64,000 bases of DNA from Abelmoschus esculentus (Eukaryota > Streptophyta > Magnoliopsida > Malvales > Malvaceae), in assembly GCA_035048815.1 (NCBI GenBank), contig JAUCBN010000017.1:2662936-2726935 (forward strand), written 5' to 3'. The notes beneath the pieces were generated by a model. The model worked only from the letters and a program-made list of their open reading frames with translations, had not been told where the DNA came from and made no database searches. The translations under genes were made by a program, and so were the position numbers. Shown here one piece after another: positions 59,001 through 64,000 of the stretch (position 1 is its first letter; each line of letters starts with the position of its first letter).

Positions 59001-60791
59001 AGTTGACTACAACAATTCAGAAGAGAGGGTTGACTAAACTATTGGGACTGGACTACTCAATTCAATATCGAAAAGGGAAAACCAATCTCGCAACAGATGC
59101 CCTCAGTAGAAAACAAGAGTTCCAATCTGAATGCCAAGCTCTACAAGCTATAATACTTACCCCAACTTGGGTATTTGAAGTGGAAAAAAGTTATGATGGT
59201 GATACTTTTACTGCTGCTAAAATCACAACTCTATCAGTTCAACCTAACAGCATCCAGGACTGGTCTTATAAACAAGGAATTTTGAGGTTCAAATTAAAAG
59301 TTTACATTGGAGATCAGGGTCCTCTTCGACAGCAACTACTACAACTCCTTTATGACTCTCCCCAAGGAGGTCACTTGGGTATTCAAGCAACATACTACAG
59401 ACTTAAAGCCTATTTTTATTGGCCTTCCATGAAATCTGCTGTTGCTACATATGTCAACCACTATGACATTTGTCAGCGAACCAAATCTGAACATGTGGCT
59501 ACACCAGGACTTCTCTAACCAATTCCTATTCCACAGCAGGACTGGGAGGTTATTTCTATAGATTTCATTGAAGGATTGCCTACCTCAATGAAATACAATT
59601 GCATTTTAGTTATTGTTGACAAATTAACTAAATTTGCTCATTTTTTAGCTCTATCTCACCCTTATTCTGCTACAGAGGTTGCTAAACTCTATTTGGACCA
59701 AATTTATAGACTCCATGGTCCTCCTAAGGTGGCTATCTCCGATCGTGACAAGACATTTACTAGCATCTTTTGGAGGGAGTTCATGAAGCAATTGGGGACT
59801 TCTACACACTTCTCTACTGCCTACCACCCAAAATCAGACGGCCAAACAGAGCGTTTGAACCAGTGCCTAGAGCAAAATCTACGAAGCTTATGCTTTTTAA
59901 AGCCAACTACATGGGCGAAGCTTCTTCCCCGGGCTGAATGGTGGTATAACACCAACCATCACACTGCCGTGGGTATGACTCCATTTTAGGCTCTTTATGG
60001 CTTCCCTCCACAGCAGCAGACTTGGGGTGTTGACTCTGTGGTTCAGAGTGTTCAACAGACCCTCACTGACAAACAGACACTCAACCAAATACTCAAAGAG
60101 AATCTACTCAAAGCCCAACATCGCATAAAATAGTTTGTAGATAAACATCGCAGTGACAGAAATTTTCAAGAAAATGATTGGGCTTACCTGAAGCTCCAAC
60201 CGTATCGACAATTATCCATAGCCTTACGCAAAAATATAAAACTTTATGCGCGATACTTTGGCCCTTACAAAATTTTGTAGAAAATAGGGTCGGTCGCATA
60301 TAAGCTCGACTTACCCCAAACATCGAAGATCCATCCCGTTTTTCATGTTAGTTTTGAAGAAAAAAGTGGGAGACGCAGTACATACCTCTTATGATCCACC
60401 TACTATGGCTGTTGATGTCACTCTTAAAGTATACCCCACACTTGTTCAGGACAAAAGGATGATCAAGCGTAACAATCAGGCGATTACCCAGCTACTCATT
60501 CAATGGAAAAACTTCGGACCTGAGAATGCCACTTGGGAAGACTACACCTCCTTGAAGTCACAGTTTCCGGACTTTGATCCTTGGGGTCAAGGATTGTCTG
60601 AAGAGGGGGGTATTGTCATGGTTCAAGGGGACGATGCAATCGATGTCGAAGGGAAATTAGGGCTCGAGAAAGGGGATTCAAAGCTGAAATCGAAATTAGG
60701 GCTGAATATTGGGGATTTGGGAGTCAAATCACAAGGACGACATCGTTTGGAGAAGAAGGAAATGGGTCAAAATGCAAAGTCATTGGACTGA
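56015..60791 (+). pseudogene. Chromovirus gag-pol polyprotein, broken by stops and one frameshift
   Basis: One frame from MADTVDLTGILRQ (56015) to about 60345. Gag coiled-coil start; gag core (MFDGDRPRSWVRKYDKYF at 56489); zinc knuckle CFKCGSKFIPGHQC (57108); protease LVDSGSTHNFV (57349); RT with VFFDDILIY (58336) and MPFGLTNAP; RNase H (TDASSKGIG, 58780); integrase zinc region (GGHLGIQATYYRL ... YDICQRTK); DDE core (IDFIEGLP, ISDRDKTFTS, DGQTERLN). It ends in a chromodomain (LIQWKNFGPENATWEDY, 60510) in frame +1 after a frameshift near 60350. The integrase HHCC site has lost one His (now Gln) and one Cys (now Tyr). Stops at 56438, 56669, 57500, 58031, 58826, 59516, 59987, 60131 and 60278 fit single transitions. 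The last frame reads 178 bases into the 3' LTR, ending at 60791. Confidence 0.93.
60600..60613 (+). other. Chromovirus polypurine tract
   Basis: GAAGAGGGGGGTAT immediately before the 3' LTR. It is also translated (EEGGI) in the C-terminal frame. Confidence 0.85.
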
Positions 60792-61024
60792 AGGGACGGC
60801 CTAGATTCAATACGAAGACCGTTTTATTATTGTTACAACAATATTAGAAATATGTAAGGACAAAGACACCTGTAAGCAAATAACAAATGGTGTAGTAAGC
60901 TATTTAGGGTAACATGTAGCCGTTTTGGCCATTATGGAATATTTTCAATGAAAAACTTCTCTTTTCTTCATCCTCCATTCTCTCTGTTTCTTTAATCCTT
61001 TCTTATTCAGTTCAAACCATAACA
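60614..61024 (+). repeat. Chromovirus 3' LTR
   Basis: 411 bases, the same ends as the 5' LTR, followed by the TTCAA duplication. Confidence 0.95.
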
Positions 61025-61029
61025 TTCAA

Positions 61030-63361
61030 CCACCCCATTTTACCATCGAAATTGCTCTTTTTTTACTTCCATTTCAAAGTTGAATTCTCGATTTTCGAAT
61101 CATCAATGTAACTTCTCCTTTGGTTGCCCCTTGTTTGGTCTGAACTTCTTGGTTTTCATCTCCAGAATGACGCTAATAATTCCATGACTCAAAATTTGCC
61201 CCACTTACATCATTTAGGGTAAACACATGCCTGAAGTCTTCTCAATTTGTCGGCATCATGATAAAACACTTTATTGCTGCTTTCATAGCTCAAACTTTGA
61301 TCTTCTGGATTTTCAAAAATGCCCCAACTATAAAACTCAATTGTCATTTTTTCGATTTCTTTTTGTATTTTTTTCCTTTTTTTCCTTTATTTTCATTCTT
61401 TTTTCTCTCTTTTTTGTAAGAAAAAACTTTCAAATTGAACCCTTGTGTGAGATAAATTTCCATTTTAATCTCTCATATTTGTATTTCATCTGGATGAATT
61501 TCTTTCTTGATCTTCATGACTCTAAGCAGTGTGAAAACTAGTGTCTGATTCTAAAACCAACTGATCTTTTTCATGTAAACCCAAGTGATCCTCAAAAACT
61601 TAATATATTTATGCCTCTTAAAATGCAATGTTGATAAATAATAATGTTATAACATAAAATATGAAATAAACATATGCATGAATGCAATAATATACAGATG
61701 TCAACCTGTCAGAATAATGAAATGGTATTATGAACAAAAATATGTTAAATATAAATCTACTTTATAATGCATGAATGCAAGAGATATCGATTTTAAGAGC
61801 TAGCCATTAGACAACACTCATCTGACTAAAAGATCGAATACAAAGAGAAGTCAATTTGTTGATAAGAGACATATGGCTCGAGCTTCTTGGTTGACCACCT
61901 CATTCAGCCTGGTTCGACATTTGTCCTGGTATGTCGATGAAAATCTGACAAGTCTTCAACTTTATCAAGCAAAAATCCATATATATCTGACATTTCATGT
62001 ACCTGGTTCTAAAGTTGATCACTAACTCCATTCAGCATAATCTTGGTGATCGTCTCGGTCTAGCCTTAAACATATTTTCCTTCACTTGAAACGCTGGTTC
62101 AAAACTCGCAAACTGATTTTCTACATGTCGTGTAGTACTTCTGATTTCCTCTTGTATTTCTAAGTTTTATCTTTTAATAACTCTCCTTATCCATGAAAGT
62201 TGAACATCGATCCTAGGCTTATTCCTTTTTTCTATCTTACTCTTCATTTATTAATAATGTCACTACAATGCACCTAAGTTATCCGTTAAATATCCACTTT
62301 CTGCCTATCTTCGCCTTTTAGCTACCACGTCTCACTTATAGCTATACTTGCCCCTGAACCTATCTTGAAGCTCGAAGAAACGTTAAACCCATTATAAATC
62401 TACTTCTTTTCACCTACTGGAACGATGTAGCAAAACCTCGTAGTTGTTAGTGTTGTAATCATCATCCTGACAGCAACTAAGAAACCTTATCGAATGACCC
62501 TTGTATTACTGGTACTCGGTCTTCCCGAACACTAACTTTGATATCGCATTGAATCTTCTCGAATACAGTCCATATCAACATATTGTCTTTCACTTGTTTA
62601 TCAAACCCTTTAGTTTATGACTATTGTCTATACAACTAGCTCTCTAATCTATACCTCTAATACATGCTATATGAACTTATACACACACCACCAAAAAAGT
62701 GTTAGTATGGTGAATTAATGATCTAAGTGAAAATAAATTAAATCACGAAAAATAACTAGAGAATAATTTATGTTGTATAAAAATTAACCAAAGAGCATAT
62801 TATATTGCATAAAAATAACCAGAGACCATTTTATGCTGCGTAAAAATAACCAGAGAGCAGTTTAACATAGAAATCCTAATTTTGGCGGCATTTCGACAGC
62901 ATACCGCCTTATCTTATGGTCTCTGTTTGGCTCTAATAGGGGGTAGGTTTCTACTCTACACATGTGGGTTTTGGTCTAGACTCTAGGTTCCCGAACTGTC
63001 GTTATCGCCTACTTCGACGATAAGATATCGATTCGGTAGTATAGGTCCCTTACAACAGAGGTAAAAACCTTACGAAGTGTAAGGTTAGTATACTGGAAGC
63101 AGATAAAAATCTAAAACTTGGAGATGGATAGCATCACGTCGGACAATATCTAACTCCCACCCAAGGGTAAAAGCTCAGGTTGAGAGCTGATGCATGAATG
63201 ACAGATATATCACATAAAATGAAAATACTATCCTTATCCGAATGATTCCGAATGATATATATCTAACAATAATGAATTAAATTAATATCTATATTCAAAA
63301 TACCGAAATGCCACGTGTAATTAATAATTAGGCTTGACTCTAAAAAATTTTGTCTCAAACG
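61030..63361 (-). other. Internal non-coding region of the Tat-like element (5' half)
   Basis: No gag or pol seen. 63235-63335 repeats LTR-type text (TGAATTAAATTAATATCTAT, GAAATGCCACGTGTAATTAA) in the opposite orientation to the adjacent LTR, probably a rearranged LTR piece. 62750-62880 has ACCAGAGA(G/C)CA(T/G)TTTA units repeated three to four times. The 61227-61541 frame (104 aa) is T-rich sequence without a domain. Confidence 0.45.
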
Positions 63362-63373
63362 AAGTCGCCAAGC
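63362..63373 (-). other. Tat/Ogre-type primer-binding site
   Basis: The minus strand reads GCTTGGCGACTTCGTTTGAG directly after the LTR terminal CA. TGGCGACT is the usual tRNA-Arg-type priming site of Ogre/Tat elements. This fixes the element's orientation. Confidence 0.75.
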
Positions 63374-64000
63374 TGTTACAACCATTTTAAATCCGGAATG
63401 TGTGAAAAATAACGTGGCGAATAAATTTTGAAAAAATCGATTTAATTGCTTTTAAATATGAAAAACCAAATTTTATTGAATACATTTAAATTTTAAAATT
63501 AATTTGAAGTCGCCACCGGCCACTTTGGTAGACTAGACACCATAAAATAAACCAAAGATTCATTAAAAATATTTGGGTTCGGGAGTCGGTTACGTGTAAG
63601 AACGACCCTTACAAGCTCCCAAAATCGGTACTTTATTAATTAAACGTGGCATTTCGGTATTTCGAATAACAATATTAATTTAACCCATCATTGGCAAATA
63701 AATATCGTTCAAATAGGAATATCCTTTTGGATAAAAAAGTACATTTCTTTTAAATACGAGCCTTGAATAAGACGTCCTATAATAGGAAACCTTAACTTGT
63801 ACTTAAGGAAATATAAATTCTGACCCAAAAGGTTTAATATGCATGACCAATTATTATCTGGTTCAATTTAAATTCTAACCTACAAGGCTCCATTAATTGA
63901 ATATTTAAAACCCTATTAAATTATTAATTTACCAAGTGTATTATGATAACATCCGAATAATCGGACACTATCATCTGGACTCCGAATAAATTAATAATTA
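63374..64000 (-). repeat. 5' LTR of the Tat-like element (partial, runs out of window)
   Basis: TGTTACAACCATTTT onward matches 45562-46190 at about 97% by eye, including the ACCGGCCACTTTGGTAG and GGGTTCGGGAGTCGGTTAC phrases. The remainder of the LTR lies beyond 64000. Confidence 0.88.

Larger units (their letters stand above)
55540..61024 (+). mobile_element. Complete chromovirus-type Ty3/gypsy retrotransposon (Reina-like), TSD TTCAA
   Basis: Two 411-base LTRs (55540-55950 and 60614-61024), TG...CA ends, and the 5-bp duplication TTCAA at 55535-55539 and 61025-61029. Primer-binding site TGGTATCGAGAGC at 55953, a gag-pol frame ending in a chromodomain, and polypurine tract GAAGAGGGGGG at 60600-60610. 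The total of 5,485 bases with short LTRs fits Reina-type chromoviruses. The frame has stops and one frameshift, so it is defective now. Confidence 0.95.
45562..64000 (-). mobile_element. Large Tat/Ogre-like LTR retrotransposon, non-autonomous, minus strand, 5' LTR incomplete
   Basis: Orientation is set by two signals on the minus strand. TTGGCGACTTCG follows the right-hand LTR directly (63362-63373), as in Tat/Ogre elements primed by tRNA-Arg. The purine tract GCAAAGAGGGGTAG (51375-51388) precedes the left-hand LTR. So 63374-64000 is the 5' LTR and 45562-51372 the 3' LTR; their shared 620 bases are about 97% alike by eye. About 6.5 kb of internal sequence (excluding the chromovirus insertion) shows no gag, protease, RT, RNase H or integrase, so it is LARD-like. 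It holds two tandem arrays near the 3' end. It interrupts the Athila element; AAAGT at 45557-45561 would be its target duplication. Confidence 0.8.

Noticed and set aside
40675..63373. tRNA genes at the primer-binding sites
   Set aside because: Only the short complement of tRNA 3' ends is present at each LTR edge; no cloverleaf or anticodon arm.
45562..64000. Plus-strand reading of the large LTR element
   Set aside because: PBS TTGGCGACT and the purine tract are in the right places only on the minus strand.

Overview
The window is intergenic nuclear DNA from a flowering plant, most likely a eudicot. It is AT-rich and made mainly of plant LTR-retrotransposon lineages (Ty1/copia, Athila, Tat/Ogre-like, chromovirus), dicot-type MITEs and a LINE fragment. 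It has one recognisable host gene, a two-exon gene for a chloroplast-targeted DUF1118/RIQ-type thylakoid protein (6304-7222). I saw no rRNA, tRNA, organellar or bacterial content. All calls come from reading the sequence; no search was run.

Layout. 1-2110: decayed copia polyprotein. 2110-5760: non-coding repeats (a TTTCGATACC motif cluster, GGGTACC repeats, an AT-rich array). 5790-7260: RIQ-like gene with a palindromic G-box upstream. 7895-10563: non-autonomous LTR element with a ~55-bp tandem array and a repeated polypurine tract. 12035-15545: Tat-like LTR split by an oppositely oriented LTR of the same family. 15.5-30 kb: MITEs (17.78, 19.94, 20.48, 27.76, 28.56 kb), a 2.1-kb foldback element with a hAT-type MITE in one arm, a possible CACTA remnant and a solo LTR. 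30019-34638: broken Ale/Retrofit-like copia element. 35541-35899: 5'-truncated LINE.

38.7-64 kb is a nested stack. A 0.7-kb MITE is interrupted by an Athila element (5' LTR, gag-protease and env-like ORF3 present, RT/RNase H/integrase missing). That element is cut at its polypurine tract by a large minus-strand Tat/Ogre-like element, whose 3' LTR is 45562-51372 and whose 5' LTR enters at 63374 and leaves the window. The Tat-like element carries no recognisable gag-pol. It received a plus-strand solo LTR of its own family (46982-49763, TSD ATATC), a short TRIM-like element (49931-51050) and a complete chromovirus (55540-61024, TSD TTCAA, 411-bp LTRs about 98% alike).

The most unusual signal is at 51472-52654. 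About 14 repeat units each hold a conserved stretch of exactly 22 nt between short inverted arms; the arm sequence differs from unit to unit while pairing is mostly kept. It adjoins a 28-bp tandem array (52680-53090) in the region next to the polypurine tract, the part of Tat-lineage elements known to carry variable tandem repeats.

No retroelement here looks autonomous. Their frames are broken mainly by in-frame stops explainable by C-to-T or G-to-A change, as expected of methylated, silenced copies.
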